Below, piece by piece: positions 53,925-64,000 of a DNA stretch of 64,000 nt. Both the position numbers and the translations under genes were made by a program. This stretch comes from Saccharina japonica. Lineage: Eukaryota; Sar; Phaeophyceae; Laminariales; Laminariaceae. The stretch covers positions 1,030,652 through 1,094,651 of the forward strand of contig MEHQ01003854.1 of the NCBI GenBank assembly GCA_008828725.1, read 5' to 3'. Below the pieces are notes generated by a model. That model had not been told where the DNA came from, did not search any database, and saw only the letters and a program-made list of their open reading frames with translations. Each line of letters starts with the position of its first letter. Position 1 is the first letter of the stretch.

Positions 53925-55370
53925 GCTATCTCTCAGGCAGGCAGCAAGCAGATAAGAAATGGGATGGACAAAAAAACAAAATGCTGCTGCTGGCTGAATC
54001 GAGTGCGTACCAGGAACCACCACAAACCCACGGACGAAGCCAACCAACCAACACCACCAGCCACTACGCAGACAACAACTTCTGGTGCTCCTGGCGGCTG
54101 CGTGGGGCAAGGGTGGTGGCGGTTGGTGTGATGGTGCGTGCGTTCGTGGTGTCTTGCCTGTGATGGTGTGTGGTGTGCTGTTGCTTTTATGTAGTTGTGC
54201 GCGCGATGATGGTCTTCAACTGCCTGTTCGACACAATACGATCGATCAATCACCATCACCACCTACGCTGCCGCCGACCAAACCAGGGAGCGAAGCCACC
54301 ACCACACACCACCAGCCCACACTACGAGCGCAACACAACTTCTGGGTGGCTACGCTGCGGCTCGTGGGGCAGGGGTGGTGGCGGTGGTGGTGATGGTCGT
54401 CGTTGTGGTGTTTGCTGGTGATGGTGGTGTGTGTGCTGTGTGCGATGATGTCTTCCTCTTCTCGTCGATCATCACGCGTTGTTGCTCTACTGCCGAGAAA
54501 TGTGGTATTCACTTTCAAACCTTGACAGCCTTGACATGCCGTGACTGTCACCAAACAACTAGTTTTTAGTGTGGAACACTCCACCTACCACCTTGACAGC
54601 GCATGTTTTGCTTGCTTGACATGTCTCCCGACATAAAAAAAAAAGCAGCAGCAGCAGCAAGCAGCATGTTCGGCAAGCGCTGGGTCTGGTGTGATCATAA
54701 AAAAAACACAAAATGCTGGCTGTTGCTGAACGAGTGCGTACCAGGAACCACCACCAACCACGGACGAAGCCACCACCAACCACCACCAGCCACTACGAGC
54801 AACAACAACTTCTGGTGCTCCTGCGGCTCGTGGGGCAGGGTGGTGGCGTGGTGGTGATGGTCGTCGTTGTGGTGTTTGCTGGTGATGGTCGTGTGTGTGC
54901 TGTGTGCGATGATGGTCGCAGCAGCAGCAGCAGCAGCAGTGTTCTGGCAAGCGCTGGTCTGGTGTGATCATAAAAAAAAACAAAATGCTGCTGTTGCTGA
55001 ACGAGTGCGTACCAGGAACCACCACCAAACCACGGGACAAAGCACACCAACGCACCACGCAAGCCACTACGAGCAACAACAACTTCTGGTGCTCTGCGGC
55101 TCGTGGCAGGGGGTGTGCGGTGGTGTGATGGTCGTCGTTGTGGTGTTTGCTGGGTGATGTCGTGTGTGTGCTGTGTGGCGATGATGGTCTTCCTCTTCTC
55201 GTCCGATCATCACCGTTGTTGCTCTACTGCCGAGAAATGTGGTCTTCAGTTTCAACCCTTGACAGCCTTGACATGCCGTGACTGTCACCAAACAACTAGT
55301 TTTTAGTGTGGAACACGCCACCCTACACCCTTGACAGCGCATGTTTTGCCTTGCTTGACATGTCTCCTCA
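53925..55370 (+). repeat. Nested tandem repeat of CCACCA/GGTGGT modules
   Basis: A ~270 bp module (ACAAAATGCTG..GAACGAGTGCGTACCAGGAACC, then CCACTACGAGCAACAACAACTTCTGG, then GGTGGTGATGGTCGTCG) begins at about 53978, 54709 and 54981. A second block (CTCTACTGCCGAGAAATGTGG to TTGACATGTCTCC) lies at 54486-54630 and 55213-55370. Together they make a larger duplicated unit of about 727 bp. Overlapping frames on both strands arise from the repeat. It lies between the two LTR-like repeats. Confidence 0.75.
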
Positions 55371-55453
55371 TCGTTGCTATATACTACTGCTAGTTTGCTC
55401 TACTGCCGAGAAATCCCAGTGACACAATTTGGTACTGGCAACAGTTTAGGGCA

Positions 55454-55795
55454 GTCACTACCGCCTAGCTCTCCGATCTCGGCACGGCTTTCGACACGAG
55501 GAGCACAGGACGGTCGGCACAAATAGCGGGCCTCTATCAGTCCCGAGCGTGTCTGAATCGGTTGAGTGTACGCGTCGCGCGCCAAAAAAAAGCAAAGCGA
55601 ACGAAGTGCGAAGTGCGAAGTGCGAAGTGCGAGGGACAAACCTCAATATTAAGCAATCCGGTAAATAAAGCCACGCTGTGGCAGCTTTCAGAACTGTTTT
55701 TTGTCCGTTTGTGTCCGTTCGCGACCAGGGGGGTACACCCCCACGGGAAGATACCCAACCCATTATGAAGAGCATCTATTGATGCTCGCGGCCTA
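55454..55795. repeat. LTR-like direct repeat, copy 2
   Basis: This is the partner of 52803-53115. It contains an extra four-fold tandem of GAAGTGCG (55602-55633). The interval between the two copies holds only non-coding tandem repeats, so if this is a retroelement it is a coding-free (TRIM- or LARD-like) fossil. Confidence 0.55.
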
Positions 55796-55799
55796 GCGG

Positions 55800-56240
55800 C
55801 CGCTTCGCATCAATATCTCCTCATTATAATATGCTGAAACTAAGTAATTACGACGCGATGCCGGAATTTACACTTTTTACCGCACAAAGGTCCTGATGTC
55901 CACGCCGTTTTTATGATAGGAGATGAACCCTGAACTTTTGCACACGTACGTACGTGTTCTATATGCCCCTGCCGAACAGTGATGTCGGATTACGGCTGGA
56001 AATTATCGTGCTCTTAAAGTAATGACCCTATTTCCTATTTTCGGACATATGAGATCCTTACGGGTAATTGCGTCAAAAACAGGGGACGTTTAAGACACAC
56101 CCCCGCTATTAAATAGGATCAACAGGCGCATACATAAATGTGGACAACGTTTCTCTTACTACTCTTTATTTATTTGTTATTATTTGTTTTGTTTTGTTTT
56201 ACCCAATATATGTACTATTAATATATACTTGGCCAGCGGG
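55800..56240. other. Spacer without recognised gene
   Basis: AT-rich, with CACGCCGTTTTT and TTTGCACACGTACGTACGTG words shared with 35515-35565. No exon found. Confidence 0.3.
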
Positions 56241-56249
56241 GATGTTGAG

Positions 56250-56750
56250 GCCGATTATTATGGGATCGGAGAATCTAGAACAAGATTTTTCAATACCTTC
56301 GCAGGCCTTTTCTCCAGGGGACGCTAAAAAATGTTCCGTATTACCTCAACGAGCCATTCATTGGTCAATTTTCAAGAGGAATCTAGTGGTGTTGGCCGAT
56401 TTTGCAGGCTCGCAATTCCAACGGATGGCCAACTGGCCCTATTTCATTTTTTCACGCGGTTTCGATAAAAAAAATCGAAGCAGGCCTCCTGTTTCGTATT
56501 TTCCACACTGTTTCTATAAAAATGTAAACAGGGCCGGTTGGCCTGGGTTGGCCATCCGTTGAAAAATATTCCTGGAAAATTCAAGCATGCAAAATCGGCC
56601 AACACCACCACTGTATTTATCTCAAATATTGACCAATGGCCTGTTCAGATAGTAGGGGACATTGTTTAGCGTCCCCGGGAGAAAATGCCTGCGAACGTGT
56701 TGAAAACTCCTGTTCTGGATTCCGATCCCATAATATTTGGCCTGATGAAC
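56250..56750. mobile_element. Foldback element, ~180-200 bp arms
   Basis: The left arm, about 56250-56430 (TATTATGGGATCGGAGAATC..CTCCAGGGGACGCTAAA..TGGTGTTGGCCGATTTTGC), is repeated in reverse complement at about 56550-56748. A ~120 bp loop lies between. Arms are about 80-85% identical by eye, so the element is old. No target duplication was identified and no protein is encoded; two plus-strand frames across it are incidental. Confidence 0.7.
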
Positions 56751-58357
56751 CGATCGAACTTGTCACGCACACCAGCGTGTTTGGACCTCTTCGCTATATC
56801 CAAGATGTCATCGCTATGGTCGCAGCAGGTCGCAGGGCCACAGCACAAGCAAAAAAAAGAAGATGTGAAAGGCAGGAGCTGCCCAAGGGAGGGGTTTCCT
56901 ATAGGAATGTATCGCTTTTGTATATAGGGGACAAGGGGTCTACAGTAATTACCGCGGCCCATCCTTATTACTTACCGCCAAATCAGCCTCGCCGTAAGGA
57001 GTTATTGCGGCAATCCGGTATCACTGTGCTGCCGAACGAATGTTTGTTTCTTTCGTCGCCGAAAATTCGGGATCCCTTGTAAAAGACCTCAAGCCCCCCC
57101 CCCCCAAATATAAAACCAAAATATCTGGCGAAAGAAAACAACCGGTTAACCAAGCGTTAACGGGTCGGCAGACGGCAGACGGCCATAGAACATGTGTGCA
57201 AATTTCAGGGTCTAACTTACTTGTCTATGATTTTAAAAAAAATGGCTTGGGCTTCGGCTATTGAGTAAATTTGGGGTGATATATGCTTGAACCAGCATAT
57301 CATAGGATTATTTTTTTAGGATTGATGGTATATAGAGTGCCCGGCATAGTTTTTCCTGCACCACTGAGCTCTTGGCATTTGCAAGTCGCCCATTGCACAC
57401 ATGTTTCAAGTCGTGAGCGTCCTCTGCCATCAGTCTGCTTTACACTTTGTTCTATCTGCCTCCTTGAGCGAGCGCAGCGGGCTGCGGAAGCCGCCCGCGG
57501 AGCTCAGCGTTGTACATGCTACGCCACACATATACGACGTAGACTTGATGCACTTTTGTAGTACGAGCAATGCAGGATGCAGTAAATCTCTTTCCTTTGC
57601 TCTCAGTTAAAAAGGAGTGCGTACATACATATATACGTGTATCATAGTACGATACTTTGATGTGATTTGCTTGAGATCGAGATTTGACCAGAAGAAGCAG
57701 CTATATCGCGACATGCTCTTGGTTGAACCCCGTAACACATGATTGACACACGAACGATCGTAAACATAGATAGATAGATAGAGCTTGATTGGTTCAGCTG
57801 CTGCCGTGGCACCGACGCGTGTGTGCCTGCTGCGGAACACAAAGCAACCAAGCTGCGTGTTCTGGTCCCACAATATTTATGTTTACACGTCATAAACGTC
57901 ATCTTCAAAAGTTGCACAGGAGGTACAGCAGTGTGTTGCCAACAAAAAAAGCATGGCAACCTCCCTACATAACGCCAATAAAACGAACCAACACCTGCTA
58001 ACTCGTACAATACCCAAACCTGCTGTTTGCTCCAGAGCACAGCGCCTCTCTATTGCCCCCTCCCGCCCCAACCCCCGCCTCCATGCTGACGTTCCTCGTA
58101 TCGGGGCGTATTGCCAAATATGTCTTTGTGCGCACTATTATAACGTTCATACCCACGCGTGGCTCAAACACGGCAAACAAAAAAAGCGTGCTGTAGAACG
58201 AGCGTCACCTATAAGGCAAAAGGGCTGGCAAGGCTGTCGGCCGTTGCGATAGCAATGGGATTCCGCCCAGACCTCACGCTAACAGTTGGGCCGGCAACGG
58301 TTGTCTCTGCAGCGGATGTAGTCTCATAAAAGTATCCACGCCGATAAAGAGGCATGG
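56751..58357. other. Downstream flank of the ankyrin gene, no gene seen
   Basis: The stretch contains a C run at 57095-57105, GATAGATAGATAGA at 57770, and CAGCAG and TACGTAC words. It should include the 3' untranslated region of the minus-strand ankyrin gene near 58100-58357. No other coding exon is supported. Confidence 0.35.
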
Positions 58358-61300
58358 TTACATTACGCTACACGCACAACTCCCGCCCCCAGAAGACATC
58401 TTCCGTGCCGCGTCCTCCATGCGGGAAAGCTGGGCGAGAAAAGGGCACACGGTCAGGGAAAAAGGAGAAGGGTAAGACAATCGCGTATGTAGCGTCGTTA
58501 CAATAGGGCATACGAGTGTAGGCATGCCTCTGATACTCGACAAGCGGCACAGATAAAAGGCCATCGACTCTCAACCTCAGCATCGCAGCGTCGACCCCCT
58601 GCGGCCGACTCACCCGATCCATGATGCCGCGTGTTTCCACCTCCTTCTCGTCGAGCCTTTCCCTCAGATTCTTGCCCGCTTTCCGCAGAGTGTCCAACTC
58701 CGCCTCCTTGTCTTGCATTCTGTCTCGAATATCTCGTAGTTCCTTATCCTGGAGACAACGAACGGCGCAAAACAAGCTCAGGCCAAAAGTTCCCAAAGCG
58801 TTGCAGGACGGCAGACAATATCACGAACCACGTGCAAAGAGTAGGAAGTTAATAATCTTGGTACGAGACACCTCATGCGTGTGCCACTGACCTTCATCCC
58901 CACTGCTTGCCTCAGCTCCCCAACCTCGTCCTTACTCGCGAACTGTTCACTGGCAATTCCGCTCCCCTGCCAGTCAGTGGTCGTGGCACCTCCTACCCCA
59001 CCAAGAGTCGCAGCCAACGGCGCCTCCGCGCCTAGCGTGCGGTCAAGTACCCCAGCCGCATTCGCCTGCTTAGCCTCGAACTCCTTCGCGATCGTCGTCC
59101 GTTTCATCTGAGGTACAAGGTGTGTAGCAGAATGAGCAGCAGCAGTTATTATGACATGGTCATGACAGGCAGGGCCGATCTGTTGCGCTCCTCATTCAGT
59201 TCGAAATTAAAAATACGTGCAAAGCTTAAGCTTGGACCAACGCCCAAACGGGTAGGGTGGATCGTAAATGATCCGAGTCTGGCGGGAAGGCTTCTTGGCC
59301 TGGGTTTTTGTTAGTGGATGAGCTGCGGCAAGTTCCACACTACCCGGAGAGTTTACTCTTCGGGTGGCTATCCCCACCGCACCGGGCCCCTTCGGGGGTC
59401 AGGTCGGGTCAACATGCTCAAGTTACCGAAGGTCGTAGACAGCAAGGGCTGATACTTCCGAGGGAGCATGGAGTGAATTGACACACGACACGAAGTGCAC
59501 GAAGTGAGACGTGGAAGTGTGGAGGGCGTAAGCTTTATTTTGACCCATCCGCTGGAGGATAAAAAAAATAATTAAAAAAAAAAAAAATGCCATTGACGTG
59601 AGACAGTCCCCGAATACCATGGCTTGACAACAGCCGTGAGCAAGGGGAAGGTATGCAGGTATACAGGGAAAAGGAACATACACACGTGCGATGGAACAAT
59701 CGGGCGACGACGCTCCTACGTAACAGAAATGGCGTGGACATTCGAATACAACATGCAGTATGCTGCAAGAACAAGGACTGACCGTGTATCGGCAAAACCG
59801 GCTACGATATATAGCACCAGGGGGCATAAATTTCCTGCCAACAAACCTTACAACCTAGGCAAGGCGGTGTCTAATCTGTGGCACGACTGTTGTGTCACTC
59901 CAAAAATACACAAGTGGTTATTAAGGAATTCCTCCGTATAATACTATCAAGGGCTTTCTCCGTTAAACACTGATAAATGACTTCCTCCCTACGAGTATAA
60001 CCGCGGGAAAGCCACGCTACAGGGGGGTTACCGTAGTATCGCGCAACGGCGGGTCTACCGCGTACCGCTCAAGATCGTACCATAAAATCTTGTTTGACTA
60101 ACTGACCGTGAAAAGTGTTCATGTGCTGTATACGCATACGCACCGTGATCGTGAAGTACTGCTGTAGGTTACCGCGAAGCCGTGTTGCCGGCATCAATGT
60201 ACCGTGGAAGTGAGTTCATGTCGAACAAAAACGACCTAACTTTCCCCCACATCGCTTAAAATCCGGGTACACCTACGAAGAAGTTCGAACTTTTGCACCG
60301 AATGAAATATGAAAATTTCAGTCCTTGAGGTCGAATTCGCCCGAGCGACTATGTCCACTTTTGGAGAAAATAACGTCGCAAAACAAAACATGTGTAAATA
60401 ACGTCCCTGCATTCCGTAGGGGGGGCGAAAGTTATTGCGGCAGGCGAGTAATTGGTGTCGTTTCGGACATAAAACACACTACAGTCACGATATATACCAG
60501 GCATGCGCTAGAGGCTCCCGTGCTACCGTGACAAACATGTGCTGTCAGCTGTCAGTTCGAAAAAATACCTTGTGCTCTGCGTACCGACAAAACCCTTCGG
60601 AACAATGGCAAGCACACCTTTCTTAAATCCTTTTCCGTCTCGTCGACCCTCTTCAGAACGTTAAGAAGGATGTCCTCATTCGTTTTCTGATCGACATTGA
60701 GATTCTCCACGCGCTCCTCGAGGTCATCGAGGTCGGCAATGATCTGCTCCAACGCCATCTCGTACGCCACTGCAGTACCGGACAACGCAGGGCAAATGTA
60801 TCAATGTTAGCGATACATTCGACGATAACGGTATATATTTACTTTCAGCTCGGCGTTTGGGCACAAAATGCGACAACCCTGCCTCTCTGACGTAAACAAT
60901 TTATTGGTACTCAGTTGGTGAACGGGCAGGAACCCTAGGCATAGCACCCGAGCAGACAAGTTGAGTCATTTTAATAGCGCAGAGCTACGTCAAACAAACG
61001 AAGACAGCCTCCACCCAGCATTCTTGGCTTACCCAAGAAAAATATTACTGACCTTCCTCGTTGCTGACTTCCTCCATTTCGTCGCGTTCGCTTCCTTTAG
61101 TCGAGGATTCCCCTGCCACCGACCCCTGAGGCGAGCGTTTGACGCGGCTAGCCGCTACCGGTGCAACGGACGCGTTTGTCGCCGCCAAGTTAGCGGATCG
61201 ACGCCTGCTGGTCGGGGAGGCCTCGCCCCCAACCTTGCCATCGCCAATGCTCACCACGCCGTCGGACATCATGATGTTGATAGCTGTGTAAGGGTAAACG

Positions 61301-64000
61301 GCAAAACGTCAGTTTTCCCCATAGCTTCAACATACCGCATGCAACCAAAAACACGTAGGAAGGAGAAAGGGAAATCCCCTCGCAATACAATCTCAATCGC
61401 CGACACATGTTTCCCCGAGGTTCCCTCCATTCAGCTCATACGTACCAATTCGCGCAATTCCTTCGCTGAGAGAGAAATCCAAGATAAAAAAACAAAGAGA
61501 GCGAACGCACGGATGCACCGAGCTACGAATACAACACAAAAAACAGAAGCTCCAGCATGCCCCATAAGGCCATCAACGCCAACACACATACCCTCGTACG
61601 TGACACCCCATCGCACTTACTTGATTTTTTCCTGGCGCGCTGCTTCTCGGCAAGGCTCATGTCCGGAGAACCCTGCCCCCCGACAGCCCCCAAGGCTGCA
61701 TCCGACGCATTCGCTGGTGAGCCCCCCCTCACGCTCGGACCTCCACCCGCCCCGGAAGCTCTTCGGTCGGTCGCCGCTTGCCCTCCTGCTCCCGGCAACC
61801 TCCGATCGGTTACACTCTTCCGTTCGGGAGACTGGCGCTGACTGGCGCCTCCCCCCGCGTTAAGAAGGAACGAGCTCTTTCGGGGGGCGGGTGCCTCCGA
61901 CTTCACCGGCGTTTTCCCCTGGCCTGGCAGCGTCACCTCCGGGTGCTCACTTAACTCGCCGTCTGCGCCGACCTGTAACGCCGTGACGCCTCGTCCTGAT
62001 GTTGCCATGCCGCCGTTCGTCGCCGTAGAGGTGCCGTTTCCCTCCCCACCAGCACCCTTGCCGGCAGTGGCCGGGGGGGCCTTGACAGCGGTCGATGATG
62101 CCTTCGCGGCGGCCGCCGCCCCGGGGATCGTCATGGAAGATGTGCTACTGCTCGCCACATTCTTGGCTACAGACATCGCAGCCCCCATCAGAGTGCCGTC
62201 AGACTCGGGGTGATACGATCCGTCGAGTCCTGGGGTGAGCACGCGGGACAATGGAGGAGCTCAGAATGAAGACGCCGGGTCTCATAGTTCTAGAGCTATG
62301 TCACACAGGGGGTAGGGGCCAGTTACAGTCGCCCTATATTATTGCGTAGCGGCCGTAGATGAGTACTATTTGGGGCATAATCCACATGGGGGTGTGGGGC
62401 GTATTACACGAAGACTACTGAATCGTACCAGGTTCCAACGGTTTGTTCAATCGTGATGTAACAGCCCAAACAAGAGCTAACAGTATGGCTTAAGCTACAA
62501 GGTATGAATACCTTGCACTACAACTGGTGGGTGCCTGGAGACAAAAATAGCTCCCACCTTCGTCGTCGTCCTCAGGCATCTTGCTCTTCAGAAGCTTTAT
62601 GATGTCGTCGCTTTTCCCCCGGTTCTTCTGTGAGGCACTCTGCCCCACGAGGTGCAGGGGAAGCTTCCCCTTGTTGTCGATGACCATCACCTCTGCCCCC
62701 CACTCCAGAAGCAAGCGAACCTTCGGCGCCAAACAAGCATGTCAGTAAGCCAACAGTAAGCCAACTGGTGTATAGATTATGCCCGTTACCTTGTCCTTAG
62801 GAACGAATGGTGAATGGGATGTACTACCAAATTCTGGGAGCTACCTAAGATTCACCCAACAGCGACAAAACACGACAGCAGGGACAGGGCCAGCAAGACA
62901 TCAACTGATATCAAAATCAGCTGATATCAAAATACCTGGTAGCATGTACCAAGTACCTTGTATAACATAGCACATGAAGTATCGCTGTTCGATGCGTGCT
63001 GGCCACCATACAGAAGTCTGTTATGAATCGGCATGTTGCCAGGGGTAGAGCATGAGAACGCCCGTTATGCCAATCCACCCACCGAGTTGATGTGAGACTT
63101 GAGGCAGGCGTAGTGCAGCGGTGTTCGATTGATGTGATCCACGCTCCCCACCCCGGCTTGCTTGAGGATAAGGAAGCGCGCGACCTCCACTTTGTTGTAG
63201 TGGCACGCCTGTATCACGGAGAATCAGATGCGGAACGCAGCACAAGCTGCAAATTACAACGCACAGTAAACACTTACGATAGCACCTGTATATAACCACT
63301 ATGTATCACAGCACGCCGATAGAGTCGGTATGACGAACACGGCTGCCAGGTATTCACTACATACACGCTAGGAAAACACGCCCACACTATAATCAAAATC
63401 GTGGGCAGGAGCAGGGCTTGTACCGCCAACACACGTCCACAGCACAGCCACTTCAAGGAATAAGTACTGGTCTTGCGAAATCGGGCTCTACCTCGCACGA
63501 AGGCGGCCAGGGTCTCACTCACCAAGTGCAAAGGAGTCATACTCTTGACGTTCCGAACATCTATGGTAGCCCCCGCTCCCGCCAACACCTTCGCCAGTCC
63601 CACGAATCCCTTCTTCGCTGCGTAATGAAGAGGGGTGCCGTCCTGCTCGTCGCTCTCGTCCAGCGGCACCTGCATTCAATAAAGTATTGCATAGTGTTTT
63701 GCTGCGCCATAGCATTTGATAACAATCACATCATCAAGAGAGCAGGCTGCAACCATGTTGGAGATGGGCTGACATGGGCTGGTTGCGGCGTAGAAGACAG
63801 GGTAAATGACGTAAGAGGGTGAAGCTTGTTCAATACTATATCATACCACGACCAGACCGGCGAAGGAGAGGCAAGACTACTGCCAGAAACGCGCACAGGT
63901 GACTGAAAAAGAACACCCACCTTGTGCTCCAAAAGCAACTTCACGATCTCCGTGTGACCTCCCCATGTTGCCCAATGCATCGCGGTTGCATGTTGGTGGC
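58358..64000 (-). CDS. Ankyrin-repeat, coiled-coil protein (3' part; 5' end outside window)
   Basis: Eleven exons are visible: 63921 to the edge, 63523-63669, 63083-63208, 62558-62720, 61621-62229, a micro-exon 61446-61460 (or from 61465), 61053-61283, 60618-60769, 58892-59107, 58614-58748 and 58358-58429. Phases agree if the micro-exon is 15 nt. About 645 residues are encoded here. The N-terminal part has at least four ankyrin repeats (MHWATWGGHTEIVKLLLEHK, DGTPLHYAAKKGFVGLAKVL, NRTPLHYACLKSHINS, GKLPLHLVGQ). Then comes a ~200-residue Ala/Gly/Ser/Pro-rich linker, and then charged heptad stretches (LEQIIADLDDLEERVENLNV, LRDIRDRMQDKEAELDTLRK) likely to form a coiled coil, ending SCACSVM. Such proteins are usually scaffolds; partners are unknown. 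Confidence 0.88.

Overview
The window is nuclear eukaryotic DNA, most likely from a brown alga (Phaeophyceae, Ectocarpus-like). This rests on intron-rich genes with GT-AG introns of a few hundred bases to 3 kb, one gene for a chloroplast-lumen type FKBP, a great load of short non-autonomous transposable elements, CAG/TAC-rich microsatellites, and words such as TACTGCTGTA and TACCAGGTA scattered through introns and spacers. The species itself is an inference.

Layout. Positions 1-24000 hold no gene that I can defend. They are a graveyard of nested elements: an element with ~0.8 kb inverted arms (80-2640) and a one-armed relative (12990-14345), CAG-rich foldback elements (3539-4331 and 17320-18075), a ~301 bp tandem duplication, a 380 bp TAC microsatellite, and several copies of an unusual element made almost wholly of the palindrome TACTCGGAGTA. 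One of those copies (14839-21228) is split by a 6 kb gag-bearing, apparently non-autonomous LTR retrotransposon (15043-21093), which itself contains further insertions.

Positions 24400-47400 are the genic core. Genes found by joining exons with matching splice phases are: MED20 (Mediator head subunit, minus, 24438 to at least 25450); an FKBP-type peptidyl-prolyl isomerase with a thylakoid-type signal (plus, 30625-33630); and a complete 14-exon ecdysoneless/SGT1 homologue (ECD, minus, 33844-47321, about 929 residues). FKBP and ECD converge with only 213 bp between their stop codons. Several unrecognised candidate exons lie at 27.7-29.2 kb on the plus strand. ECD introns house two copies of a tRNA-derived SINE, a Mutator-like MITE, a pogo-like MITE, and a palindromic satellite array interrupted by the longest TACTCGGAGTA element.

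Positions 47400-58300 are again repeats: a 5'-truncated LINE end with a CCHC finger and restriction-like endonuclease domain and a clean 12 bp target duplication (49151-50536), a pair of LTR-like direct repeats (52803-53115 and 55454-55795), GGT/CCA-rich tandem repeats, and a foldback element. Positions 58358-64000 carry the 3' part of a minus-strand gene for an ankyrin-repeat, Ala/Gly/Ser-rich, coiled-coil protein whose 5' end lies beyond the right edge.

The genes have no evident shared pathway: transcription (MED20), protein folding in the chloroplast (FKBP), splicing/cell-cycle regulation (ECD) and an adaptor-like ankyrin protein. The most unusual material is the set of unrelated mobile elements that are each built by reiterating one short palindrome.
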